From the NCBI GenBank assembly GCA_016710935.1, contig JADJTY010000003.1, positions 744,001-808,000 of the forward strand: a stretch of 64,000 bases of DNA, given 5' to 3'. The position numbers and the translations under genes were made by a program. The notes beneath the pieces are model-generated. The model was not told the origin of the DNA, searched no databases, and worked only from the letters and a program-made list of their open reading frames with translations. This stretch comes from Chitinophagaceae bacterium. Its GTDB lineage: Bacteria; Bacteroidota; Bacteroidia; Chitinophagales; Chitinophagaceae. Below are positions 10,063 through 18,438 of the stretch, piece by piece (the stretch's first letter is position 1; each line of letters opens with the position of its first letter).

Positions 10063-11478
10063 ATGGCTAAATTATTTTTTACCCTCCTGTTTGTTGTTGC
10101 CGCAGTTTTTTTACAGGCGCAAAATGTAGGCATTGGCAATACTAACCCTACAGAAAAATTAGAAGTAACCGGTAATGTAAAAGCAGATACTGTAAAACCT
10201 GCTGCTTTAAAACTTGCAAACAATGCAGGTAACGGTAAAATACTTACCAGCGATGCATCGGGTAACGCTACCTGGCAGGCCAATGGTAATTCAGGCTTTG
10301 GTGTTTGGGGCGATTGTGCTACCAATGGTAATATAAGTGAATACAACCCGGTTGCACCGGATGATGGAGCTACCGGTGATTGGTTTGGTTTTTCAGTTGC
10401 CATTGATGGTAATAATGCCATAGTTGGAGCAAAGCAGGATGATGTGGGAGCAATATCAAACCAGGGCTCGGTAAGTTTTCATCGTTACGATGGCAGTAAT
10501 TGGATTTTACAACAAAAAGTAGTTGGCCCCGCTGGCGTTACAAGCGAAAATTTTGGTCAGAGTGTATCTATTGATGGTAATTGGGCTGTCGTAGGGGCTC
10601 CGGGTGATGCTGGCGGCTCAGCAAGTATTTATCAATACAATGGTAGTACTTGGGTCTTCATGCAAAAAATTACTGATCCGGGCTTTGTTATTGGTGATCG
10701 CTTTGGTTCTGCTGTGTCGATATCAGGCAACTATATTATAGTTGGTGCAGAAAATGATCAGGTAGGTACTAATGTAGATCAGGGTTCTGCTTGTATTTTC
10801 AGATACAATGTCACTGGTAACAATTGGATTTTTATGCAAAAAATTACTGATGCTACAGGCAGTGCAACTGCAGAGTTTGGGTGTACGGTAAGCATTGATG
10901 GCACTTATGCTATTGTAGGTGCAAGATGGGAAAATGTAGGAACAAATATCGATCAGGGTACAGCCAGCATTTATAGATATAACGGAAGCAGCTGGGTATT
11001 AATGAATAAACTTATTGATGCAACAGGTGAAAGCGGAGATCAATTTGGTGTGTGTGTGTCTATTTCGGGTAACTATGCTGTTATCGGTGCTTCAGCCGAT
11101 GACGTTCTGTTTAACAGCCAGGGTTCTGCAAGTATATATTATTACAATGGCAGCAATTGGGTTTTCATGCAAAAACTTAGCGATCCCAATGGTAGTGCCA
11201 GTGATGTATTTGGTTCCAGTGTTTTTGTTTCGGGAAACTACATCATCATTGGGGCTATACAGGATGATATAGGCGCAAATACCAACCAGGGCTCAGCAAG
11301 CATTTATGTACGTGTAGGAAATTACTGGCAACTAATACAATTTTTTACCGATCCGGTAGGTGTTGCAAACGATGATTTTGGAAGGTCTGTTGCTATTGAT
11401 GCTACCACCAAAAGATTTGTTGTTGGTGCCTATTTTGCAGTACCGGGCGGTAAGGCTGTTTTTGGAAAATTAAATTAA
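10063..11478 (+). CDS. secreted seven-repeat FG-GAP-like beta-propeller protein
   Basis: 471 aa with a signal peptide (MAKLFFTLLFVVAAVFLQAQ). Residues about 21-75 resemble the collar region of tail-fibre-like proteins (NVGIGNTNPTEKLEVTGNVKAD ... ILTSDASGNATW, cut here). Seven repeats of about 50-55 residues follow, each starting with an FG and a SVSIDG-like strand (FGFSVAIDG, FGQSVSIDG, FGSAVSISG, FGCTVSIDG, FGVCVSISG, FGSSVFVSG, FGRSVAID) and continuing AIVGAxxDDVG...QGSASIYxYNGSxWVFMQK. Seven such repeats fit an integrin-alpha-like propeller. There is no recognisable T9SS C-terminal domain, so the secretion route beyond the inner membrane is open. It is likely co-regulated through the upstream motif. 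Confidence 0.82.
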   Translation: MAKLFFTLLFVVAAVFLQAQNVGIGNTNPTEKLEVTGNVKADTVKPAALKLANNAGNGKILTSDASGNATWQANGNSGFGVWGDCATNGNISEYNPVAPDDGATGDWFGFSVAIDGNNAIVGAKQDDVGAISNQGSVSFHRYDGSNWILQQKVVGPAGVTSENFGQSVSIDGNWAVVGAPGDAGGSASIYQYNGSTWVFMQKITDPGFVIGDRFGSAVSISGNYIIVGAENDQVGTNVDQGSACIFRYNVTGNNWIFMQKITDATGSATAEFGCTVSIDGTYAIVGARWENVGTNIDQGTASIYRYNGSSWVLMNKLIDATGESGDQFGVCVSISGNYAVIGASADDVLFNSQGSASIYYYNGSNWVFMQKLSDPNGSASDVFGSSVFVSGNYIIIGAIQDDIGANTNQGSASIYVRVGNYWQLIQFFTDPVGVANDDFGRSVAIDATTKRFVVGAYFAVPGGKAVFGKLN

Positions 11479-11603
11479 TCGCACACCAGCTTTAGCTACT
11501 TTGGCATTTCAGCTATGCGGTTATATATCACACCAGTTTTTACCTGTTACTAAATCACAACAACCGTTTACTAAACAATAAACACACAGCAAATTAACCT
11601 GGG

Positions 11604-11611
11604 TAATTTTG
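11604..11611 (+). promoter_or_regulatory. -7 promoter element before the 11629 gene
   Basis: TAATTTTG matches the Bacteroidota -7 consensus TAnnTTTG exactly and ends 17 bases before the start codon. No clear TTTG -33 element was seen at the usual distance. Confidence 0.4.
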
Positions 11612-11628
11612 TTTAAAATATAATTACA

Positions 11629-14151
11629 ATGAAAAAGCTCAGCACCGGTTTAATAATTATTTCGCTTTTATTTACCTATAGTATTGCTTTTGCTCAGCCT
11701 GGTTTGCACGCTACCGGCGGGGCGGTTATTACGGTGCAAAGCGGTGCCGGGCTTTATGTAAACGGACCGGTAAGCCTGGCTAATACCAGCACACTTAATA
11801 ACGCAGGCACTGTTACCATCGCCCGCCAGGGTGTTGATACAGCCGATTTTAACGACCAGTCTGTAACACCTTACGCCTACGGAACCGGTAAGTTTATTTT
11901 TACCGGCACGGGTATTCAAAATATAAAGGGCGGTACTTTTAATGATGTTGAACTGAATAACGCTTCGGGTTTAAAATTGCTAAGTAATATTAACATTGGT
12001 AATAATCTCAATCTTATAAACGGTTCAATAAGTATACTTGCAAATACCCTTACACTTAATGGCAGTATAACCGGCAGTGGCTTTATAAAAGGTTCGCCTG
12101 TTTCAAACCTGCATCTTTCAGGTGTGGCGGGTAACATGAATTTTGATCAATCAGATTCCCTGTCACGCTCCCTGAAAGACCTGGTGCTCAACAACGGCAA
12201 TGCAACATTGGGCAACCCGCTTGAGGTATATAACGAATTGTTATTAACTGCGTCAACACTTGACCTGGCCGGTAAACACCTTACTTTAAAATCTAACGAT
12301 GCAAACACTGCACGCATTGGCAACCTAACCGGAAGCACGCTCAGCAATGCCAGTAATGTAACCATGGAGCGCTTTATCAAATTGCGTACACCCGGTACCG
12401 GTTATGGCACCGGAAATTACGGCAGGGCATACCGCCTGGTTGCTCCAACCGTAAATACAGCGGGTTCAATACGGTTGAACTGGATGAACAATGAAATGAA
12501 TAATACCATTGGTGTCAGCATCAACAATGCTGCACCGGGCTATGGTACACAAATAACCGGCGCCGGTGGCAATGCCAATGGTTTTGATGTAACGCAAACC
12601 AATGAATCATCTCTTTATAATAGTGCCAATGCAGTAACGCCTACATACACTGCAGTTGGTAATACCAACGGAATGCTGAATGCATTAACCGGATATTTCG
12701 TTTATATAAGAGGCGACCGCAGTATGAGTACTACCATACCACTGTCAGTTAATATGCCCACCAGCAGCACAACACTCAGGGCAAACGGTACCATTGTACA
12801 AGGGCCGGTAAGCAGTTTTACCAATGTATTTACCGGGGGCGGCGCACTTAACCTGGTAACCAATCCGTACCCATCACCCATCGACTGGCAGGCGGTACGA
12901 GCAGCCAGCAGTAACATCACCGATTATTATACGTACTGGAATCCAAATGTAGGAACCCGTGGCGGATTTGTAACGGTGAGTTCGGCCGAAACAGGACCGC
13001 AGCGCTATATACAATCGGGCCAGGCTTTTTTTGTTGAGTCGGATGGAGTAGGAGTACCCGTTGTAAATATGCAGGAGAGCCACAAAGCATCTGGTAATAA
13101 TAACGACGTGTTTTTACTGCCACCTGCACCTAATGAAGCATTTTCTACCTTATTGTATTTTAGAGAACCCAACAATTACCGCCGCCTGGCCGATGAGGCA
13201 GATGCCTGGTATGGCAACGGTTTTGATACAGCCGTTAATGCAAAAGATGCCAAAGAAATAAATAACTGGAATGAGAATATATCTATACTGCGTGCAAACA
13301 AACGCCTCTCTGTAGAACAAAGGCCGGTCATTGTGAGCCGTGATACGATACCGCTTTTTATGAACAATATGAAACAGCGTGACTATGAATTTGAGTTCAG
13401 GCCACAGGCTTTTACCAACACTTCGTTAAGTGCCGAGCTGATCGATAATTTTTTAGGATCAAGAACCCTGCTGAGTGTTATTGACAGTACCGTGGTTAAT
13501 TTTTCTGTTACTGCCGATGCAGCATCAGCAGCAACAAACCGCTTTATGATTGTTTTTGGTGCCATACGAGCGCTGCCCATTGATGTACTAACCATTACTG
13601 CACAGGCAAAAAACCTGCCTACCGGACAGGCAGGTAATGGTGTGGAAGTTAAGTGGACCTCCAAAACAGAAACAGATATGGATCGTTACGAAGTGGAACG
13701 TTCGGTAGATGGAATTCAATTTTCCAAACAAAATACAACCACTGCAATTGGTAACAGCAGTACTCCGGTTAATTACAACTGGTTTGATGTGGCTCCGGTT
13801 AAAGGAAATAATTTCTATCGCATTAAAGCATTTGATAAAACCGGTTTAACTAAATACAGCGCCGTTGTAAAAGTTACTATTGCAGGGCTGCCAACCGGTA
13901 TCAGTATCAATCCAAACCCGGTTACAGGCAGCACTATTGGCCTGCAATTAAACAATATTGATAAGGGAACTTATACACTGATGTTGTACAATAACCTTGG
14001 ACAACATGTTTACCAAACACCTGTGTATCATAATGGCGGCAGTGCATTTAAAATAATTCCGTTGAGTAAGGCACTGACAAACGGGACTTACAGGCTATCG
14101 CTTGCTGGCATTAACGGAGAAAGATTTATAACACAGATCATTAAAAACTAA
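11629..14151 (+). CDS. secreted T9SS type A sorting-domain protein
   Basis: 840 aa. A signal peptide (MKKLSTGLIIISLLFTYSIAFAQ) is followed by a beta-solenoid-like region with regular LNNAGTVTI / LNGSITGSGFI turns (about 25-260), a globular middle, a fibronectin-like module (VEVKWTSKTETDMDRYEVERS ... YRIKAFDKTGLTKYS) and a T9SS type A domain (ISINPNPVTGSTIGLQL ... TNGTYRLSL ... ITQIIKN). It is an outer-surface or released protein, likely adhesive or structural; the substrate is unknown. Oddity: residues LPTGQAG just before the fibronectin module are encoded by a 21-base palindromic repeat (13614-13634), apparently inserted in frame. The next gene, a small sorting-tag-like peptide, begins immediately after. 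Confidence 0.85.
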   Translation: MKKLSTGLIIISLLFTYSIAFAQPGLHATGGAVITVQSGAGLYVNGPVSLANTSTLNNAGTVTIARQGVDTADFNDQSVTPYAYGTGKFIFTGTGIQNIKGGTFNDVELNNASGLKLLSNINIGNNLNLINGSISILANTLTLNGSITGSGFIKGSPVSNLHLSGVAGNMNFDQSDSLSRSLKDLVLNNGNATLGNPLEVYNELLLTASTLDLAGKHLTLKSNDANTARIGNLTGSTLSNASNVTMERFIKLRTPGTGYGTGNYGRAYRLVAPTVNTAGSIRLNWMNNEMNNTIGVSINNAAPGYGTQITGAGGNANGFDVTQTNESSLYNSANAVTPTYTAVGNTNGMLNALTGYFVYIRGDRSMSTTIPLSVNMPTSSTTLRANGTIVQGPVSSFTNVFTGGGALNLVTNPYPSPIDWQAVRAASSNITDYYTYWNPNVGTRGGFVTVSSAETGPQRYIQSGQAFFVESDGVGVPVVNMQESHKASGNNNDVFLLPPAPNEAFSTLLYFREPNNYRRLADEADAWYGNGFDTAVNAKDAKEINNWNENISILRANKRLSVEQRPVIVSRDTIPLFMNNMKQRDYEFEFRPQAFTNTSLSAELIDNFLGSRTLLSVIDSTVVNFSVTADAASAATNRFMIVFGAIRALPIDVLTITAQAKNLPTGQAGNGVEVKWTSKTETDMDRYEVERSVDGIQFSKQNTTTAIGNSSTPVNYNWFDVAPVKGNNFYRIKAFDKTGLTKYSAVVKVTIAGLPTGISINPNPVTGSTIGLQLNNIDKGTYTLMLYNNLGQHVYQTPVYHNGGSAFKIIPLSKALTNGTYRLSLAGINGERFITQIIKN
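13614..13634. repeat. palindromic interspersed repeat inside a coding region
   Basis: CCTGCCTACCGGACAGGCAGG is nearly self-complementary and encodes LPTGQAG in frame within the T9SS protein. Similar G/C-rich palindromes appear in intergenic DNA near 22374 and 32168, against an AT-rich background. Confidence 0.5.
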
Positions 14152-14185
14152 CAGCGTGTTTCCTGCAAAAAAATATAAAATAACA

Positions 14186-14356
14186 ATGGACCGCTTGCTG
14201 CCGGTAGTGTTGACATTATTATGTATTGTATTACCGTTAATTACAATGGCGCAGGACGGCCCTCAAGATCCGGAAGATACACCTATTGACGGTGGCCTGG
14301 GTTTGTTAATTGCTGCAGGAGTAGGGTATGGCGTGAAGAAATACAGGGATGTGTAA
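14186..14356 (+). CDS. small exported protein with PID-CTERM-like tail
   Basis: 56 aa from ATG 14186 (GTG 14156 would add ten residues). A hydrophobic signal segment (LLPVVLTLLCIVLPLITMAQ) is followed by a short acidic linker (DGPQDPEDT) and PIDGGLGLLIAAGVGYGVKK plus a few residues. This layout, PID motif then hydrophobic stretch then basic end, matches the PID-CTERM putative sorting signal of Bacteroidota small proteins as I recall it. It follows the T9SS protein by 34 bases on the same strand and is probably co-transcribed. The function is not known. Confidence 0.7.
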   Translation: MDRLLPVVLTLLCIVLPLITMAQDGPQDPEDTPIDGGLGLLIAAGVGYGVKKYRDV

Positions 14357-14439
14357 AAACTAAAGGAAAAGCGTGTATGATTTGCAGCAGTATTTATATA
14401 TTAAAAAATTTATTTTTTTCAACAGGTTTTAATTTGTAG

Positions 14440-15510
14440 TTATTGCCTCTCCAGCAATTTCTTTTTTAGCATTTCGTATTCCTCTTTGGTTAAAGCGCCA
14501 TCTTTATAAAAGTTATTCAGTTTATTGATCTCTTTGGCTATCCTAACTTCCTGCTTATTTCTAAATTCATCTGGCACAATCAACTCACTGGGCAAATCCG
14601 GAGAATTTTCAATTGCATAGTCAAAAGCCATATGTATATCAATATACCCCTTAGATCCATCTTTATAAATGATAACACTTACTATTTCAACATAACCATT
14701 CCCAAGTGAAGAGATTCCAAAATTTTTCAATTTATTTACAACAATCTTTTTATTCGTTAAAGAGTCAGTAGGAAATCCGTTTTTAATATTGATAAACCTG
14801 AATTTGCCATTATTTCCGGTTGGTTTTCCTATTTGCAAAGTTTGTCCCTTATAAATTTTATAGCCACAGGAGGTGTATACAGTATCATTTTTAAACGTGG
14901 GAACAATATACTGTAACGTTGAAATTAATGGGCTTGGTTGATGCATAAATAATAACTTCCTTTTATAGGCTTCATATTCTTCTTTGGTTATGGCACCGTT
15001 CTTATATAATATATAAGATTTTTTGATTTCTTCACTAGCACTAATGTTATTGTTTTTTCTAAATTCGTAAGGAACAATCAATTCACTTGGTAATTCCATT
15101 GAATTTTCTATGGCCTTGTCAAAAGCCATTTGTATATCAATGTATCCCTTTGAACCATCTTTATAATTTATAGTACCTGTTATTTCAATATAAAAAATTC
15201 CATAAACAAAATAATAAACAGGTATCTTAGGCAAGCTATACTCATCAACATATGAAGCGACTTTGAAGTTCTTTAATTCTTTAACAACAATAGAAGCATT
15301 TTTTAATGAGTTACTGGTAACTCCGTTTTCAATAATTATAAATCTGAAAGTTCCATTCTTTCCGGTTCCTTTTCCAAACTGTAATGTTTGTCCTTTAAAT
15401 ATCTTATAACCACTTGAAGTGTATAAGGTGTCATTTTCAAACCTGGGTAAATCATTTTGGGCAAATGCAAATAATGGGCACACCAGCATTGCAAATAATA
15501 ATTTCATCAT
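14440..15510 (-). CDS. exported protein, tandem duplicate with two SHOCT motifs
   Basis: 356 aa, signal peptide MMKLLFAMLVCPLFAFAQ. The protein is two copies of one module: each half has NDT.YTS.GYKI.KGQTLQ.GK, a ...FRFI..NG segment, KDGSKGYIDI.MAFD.AIENS, PSELIVP.EFR, and ends with a SHOCT-like helix (YKNGAITKEEYEAYKRKLL near residue 190; YKDGALTKEEYEMLKKKLLERQ at the end). The adjacent paralogue at 15614 has one copy (204 aa), so this gene arose by internal duplication. SHOCT is normally a C-terminal oligomerisation motif; here one copy is internal. No function is assigned. Confidence 0.8.
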   Translation of the reverse strand: MMKLLFAMLVCPLFAFAQNDLPRFENDTLYTSSGYKIFKGQTLQFGKGTGKNGTFRFIIIENGVTSNSLKNASIVVKELKNFKVASYVDEYSLPKIPVYYFVYGIFYIEITGTINYKDGSKGYIDIQMAFDKAIENSMELPSELIVPYEFRKNNNISASEEIKKSYILYKNGAITKEEYEAYKRKLLFMHQPSPLISTLQYIVPTFKNDTVYTSCGYKIYKGQTLQIGKPTGNNGKFRFINIKNGFPTDSLTNKKIVVNKLKNFGISSLGNGYVEIVSVIIYKDGSKGYIDIHMAFDYAIENSPDLPSELIVPDEFRNKQEVRIAKEINKLNNFYKDGALTKEEYEMLKKKLLERQ

Positions 15511-15613
15511 GAAATAAAATTTTATCGTACAATTTTAAAAACAATTTACATCATCCTTTATAAAAAGAAGAATAAGGAAACAAAATCTATTTGATAACAG
15601 GTTGTAAAAATGC

Positions 15614-16228
15614 TTATTGCCTCTCCAGTAATTTCTTTTTTTGTACTTCGTATTCTTCTTTGGTTAAAGCACCTGCTTTGTACAGGTCGAAGAGTTTTTT
15701 AATTTCATCTGCCACCAGTATTTTTCGCAGATCATCTGGTGCGGTTTGTCTTTTGGGTTCAGCAACTACCGGTTGTTTTGTTTCAGACTTTACAGTTACC
15801 TGCCCCGTTTTTCTTTTAAACGGTTCGGGTATGTTTAATTCTGAGGGTTTCCCGTCGTAATCCTCTGTGGCCCTTTCAAAATTCATGATAATATCTGCTT
15901 CTTCCTGCTTGCCATCTTTATAAGTGATGGTGCCTGCCATGCGGATACTGTTATTATCTGTACCGGAATATTTGTAACCCTTTAAATTTTTAACCAGCAT
16001 GGTGCCATTTTGTAAAGTGTAAGTATTATTCTTGGCCATACTTTGATGAAACTTAATAAAAGTAAAATAGCCTGCTGCCGATGTACCGGCTGAAAATTGT
16101 ATGGTTTGGCCCTTATAAATTTTATAACCACCGGAGGTAGTGAGTGTATCATTTTGATACAAAGGCTGGCTGTTTTGTGCGGTTGCCAATAAAGGGCAAA
16201 GCAGCAGGGCAAACAATAATTTCTTCAT
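15614..16228 (-). CDS. exported SHOCT-domain protein, single-module paralogue
   Basis: 204 aa with signal peptide MKKLLFALLLCPLLATAQ. It shares with the neighbouring duplicated protein the elements NDTLTTSGGYKIYKGQTIQF, a TYKDGKQEEADIIMNFERA strand pair, PSELNIPEPFKR and a C-terminal SHOCT helix (LYKAGALTKEEYEVQKKKLLERQ). It carries an extra basic, Pro-rich linker (KSETKQPVVAEPKRQTAPDD) before the SHOCT end. Likely periplasmic. It stands 5' of its paralogue on the same strand with a 103-base gap, consistent with gene duplication in place. Confidence 0.78.
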   Translation of the reverse strand: MKKLLFALLLCPLLATAQNSQPLYQNDTLTTSGGYKIYKGQTIQFSAGTSAAGYFTFIKFHQSMAKNNTYTLQNGTMLVKNLKGYKYSGTDNNSIRMAGTITYKDGKQEEADIIMNFERATEDYDGKPSELNIPEPFKRKTGQVTVKSETKQPVVAEPKRQTAPDDLRKILVADEIKKLFDLYKAGALTKEEYEVQKKKLLERQ

Positions 16229-16378
16229 GGTATAAATTATTATTAAAGTAACGAAATATTATTTAGAGAATCAAGTTGAGAAAGCTGAGGATACATTTTC
16301 AATTAGTTGAGGCCTGGGTTGTAAAATAGCTTCATGCAGTTTTTAATTCTCAATAACTATAGTGTACCAATAATAAAA

Positions 16379-16553
16379 GCCCTGAAAGGGCAAGATACAT
16401 AAACGAAGGGCATAGCCCTTCGCTAAAACTCCATACTGCGCCAGCCCTGAAAGGGCGAAACAGTCTATTACGCCCTTTCAGGGCTGGCATCGACTACATT
16501 CTCTACTGCCATATAGCTTCGCTATATTTTGGTATATACTGCCCTTTCAGGGC
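16379..16553. repeat. cluster of GCCCTGAAAGGGC palindromes in a 337-base gene-free gap
   Basis: The gap 16229-16565 has no gene. It contains GCCCTGAAAGGGC at 16379-16391 and 16444-16456, its other orientation at 16472-16484 and 16541-16553, and two further hairpins CGAAGGGCATAGCCCTTCG (16404-16422) and ATATAGCTTCGCTATAT (16511-16527). The 17-base arms at 16441-16457 and 16471-16487 can pair into one larger hairpin. This is REP-like; no transposase lies nearby. Confidence 0.75.
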
Positions 16554-16565
16554 GACAATGGGGGA

Positions 16566-17276
16566 TTAATCATCAACAAAAGTTACCATTACCGGCACAT
16601 GATCGCTGTATAGTTTCCAAAAATCAAAATCACCTATTTCTACCGATCGAATTTTATTGGCCAGGTCGGATGAAGCAAAGCAATAATCGATGTGATAGGG
16701 TTTATCCTGGTGACGGTATAAGTAATAGGTAGGATGTACTTCGCTGCCCTGTATTTGATTATGGAGAAGATGGTAGCAACTGGTAATGCCTTTTTTATGC
16801 AGGTTATCCACTACATGCGAATGATTGCCGATGCGGTACTTGCGATCCCAGACGGTATTGCTGTTGAAATCGCCGGCAAGTATGGTGTTCTTTTTAGATA
16901 GTTTGTAATGATTGATGGCTTTCCAAACCTGTTCTACATAAACTCCATCGGGGTCTGCAGGATTATTTGCCCACACCGCAAATAAAGTGAACTTGTAATT
17001 CTTGCCGCTTACTGCAATAGGAACAATCATTTTAAAATCCGGGTTATGGGTTTTGATAAGTTTTAACCTGAAATGGCTGTATGAAAAAATACCAAGCCCC
17101 TTGTTTTTATTTTCACCAAACCAAAGTATGTCGGTTGGCTTTGGAATATCATCGCTGAATTTTAATTTATCGGGATGCTCACATTCGGGTACTACTAAAA
17201 TGTCCGGGCCATATGCCAGTACATGGGCTGCTTTTTTTCTGAAAGCCATATTACAGTTCCAGGTGATTATTTTCAT
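16566..17276 (-). CDS. endonuclease/exonuclease/phosphatase (EEP) family protein
   Basis: 236 aa, no signal peptide, so probably cytoplasmic. It shows the EEP hallmarks: N-terminal MKIITWNCN, a metal-binding Glu in LVVPECEHP, the central AGDFNSN, and C-terminal SDHVPVMVTF with the catalytic Asp-His pair. The length fits single-domain EEP enzymes that cleave phosphodiesters in nucleic acids or lipids; the substrate cannot be read from the sequence. The stop codon abuts the palindrome cluster. It stands upstream of no obvious partner; the next minus-strand gene is 43 bases away. Confidence 0.85.
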   Translation of the reverse strand: MKIITWNCNMAFRKKAAHVLAYGPDILVVPECEHPDKLKFSDDIPKPTDILWFGENKNKGLGIFSYSHFRLKLIKTHNPDFKMIVPIAVSGKNYKFTLFAVWANNPADPDGVYVEQVWKAINHYKLSKKNTILAGDFNSNTVWDRKYRIGNHSHVVDNLHKKGITSCYHLLHNQIQGSEVHPTYYLYRHQDKPYHIDYCFASSDLANKIRSVEIGDFDFWKLYSDHVPVMVTFVDD

Positions 17277-17319
17277 CGGAAGATAAATGTAATGCAGTTG
17301 TTGGAGGAACGGTATTTAA

Positions 17320-18339
17320 TTATTTTATTTCTTCTCCTTTAATACGTTGCCAGAAAATGTTGAAGGAGTGCCGGTCCCATTTTGCAAAACGGCCACGCTG
17401 TACAACCAGTGTGTTGTCAATATCGGGCGCTATATAATAATGAAAGGCAAACTCTTCTTTCGGGTCTGCCCAGCCGATAACCTGCCCAAACCTGAGGTCA
17501 TTAAATACCAGGGTATCTTTTCTCTGCTCTACTGTGTAATAGCCCTGCGAAAAACGGATGAGTTGTTGCACCTGCCTGTAATCTTTTGTTCTGTTTAGCA
17601 AAGCTGCATTGCGTGGAAAATATTGCAGGCTCAATTTATCGCTTTTGTCAAAAACAGAACGGTAGCCAATATAATAACCACTATCCGTGCCGGCAGCCAC
17701 AAACCAAAGCCAGCTTTGCAAAGGAGCCGGGGTTGTTAAATAGCTGTTGTAGGGTATATCCTGTTTGTACAGTAATTTTTTTACATCGTTGTTGATTATG
17801 ATCTTGTTTACTACGCAGTAACTTAAATACAAAAAGCAAAAGCCAAGACCAAGGCGCCACCAGAATTTTCTTTTTTTGCTGAATGATCTTAATATGAGCA
17901 GCATAACCAGCGCAATGCCGGGCACAATAGAAAAGAACGGATCGGCAACATATACCACATTAAAGCTGATGCGGTAATGGCTGAAGGGCTCAAACCAGCC
18001 AACACCATAATTATTAAAGGCATCTAAAAAAATATGGGTGAGTATCACTGCAGAAAAAAATGCCAGCCAGCGGTTAAAAGAAATATTATGTGGCCGGTGC
18101 CATTTTTCTGCAAAAAAAGTCATCAGGAAAGCGATTACTACGCCAAATAAAATGGAATGGGTAAATCCCCGGTGGGCCAGTAAATTTTCGCTGGTATTCA
18201 GCCAGGTTACTGCAATAAAATCTATATCCGGAATACTTTGTGCCAGCGCACCCCAAATCATGGCTTTTTTGCCAACCTTGTGGCCGGCAAAAGCTTCGCC
18301 CATGCAGGCGCCGAGTGCAATATGTGTGAGCGAATCCAA
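17320..18339 (-). CDS. YdjM-like inner-membrane protein (DUF457 family)
   Basis: 339 aa. The N-terminus MDSLTHIALGACMGEAF, together with IPDIDFIAVTW, HRGFTHSILF and LTHIFLDAFNNYG, is the pattern of the membrane-bound metal-dependent hydrolase family (YdjM/DUF457), whose His and Asp residues are thought to bind metal. About four to five membrane segments lie between residues 15 and 190, followed by a soluble C-terminal domain. In this family the enzymatic role is predicted rather than demonstrated, as far as I know. Confidence 0.85.
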   Translation of the reverse strand: MDSLTHIALGACMGEAFAGHKVGKKAMIWGALAQSIPDIDFIAVTWLNTSENLLAHRGFTHSILFGVVIAFLMTFFAEKWHRPHNISFNRWLAFFSAVILTHIFLDAFNNYGVGWFEPFSHYRISFNVVYVADPFFSIVPGIALVMLLILRSFSKKRKFWWRLGLGFCFLYLSYCVVNKIIINNDVKKLLYKQDIPYNSYLTTPAPLQSWLWFVAAGTDSGYYIGYRSVFDKSDKLSLQYFPRNAALLNRTKDYRQVQQLIRFSQGYYTVEQRKDTLVFNDLRFGQVIGWADPKEEFAFHYYIAPDIDNTLVVQRGRFAKWDRHSFNIFWQRIKGEEIK

Positions 18340-18438
18340 AGCAGGTATTTAATTAGTAATGGCAAACCAGTGCCGGTGTGCAAAAGCAAGTTACAGGAAT
18401 CGCTGCATATAAGACAGTCATTTGTACCGCTAAAATGT

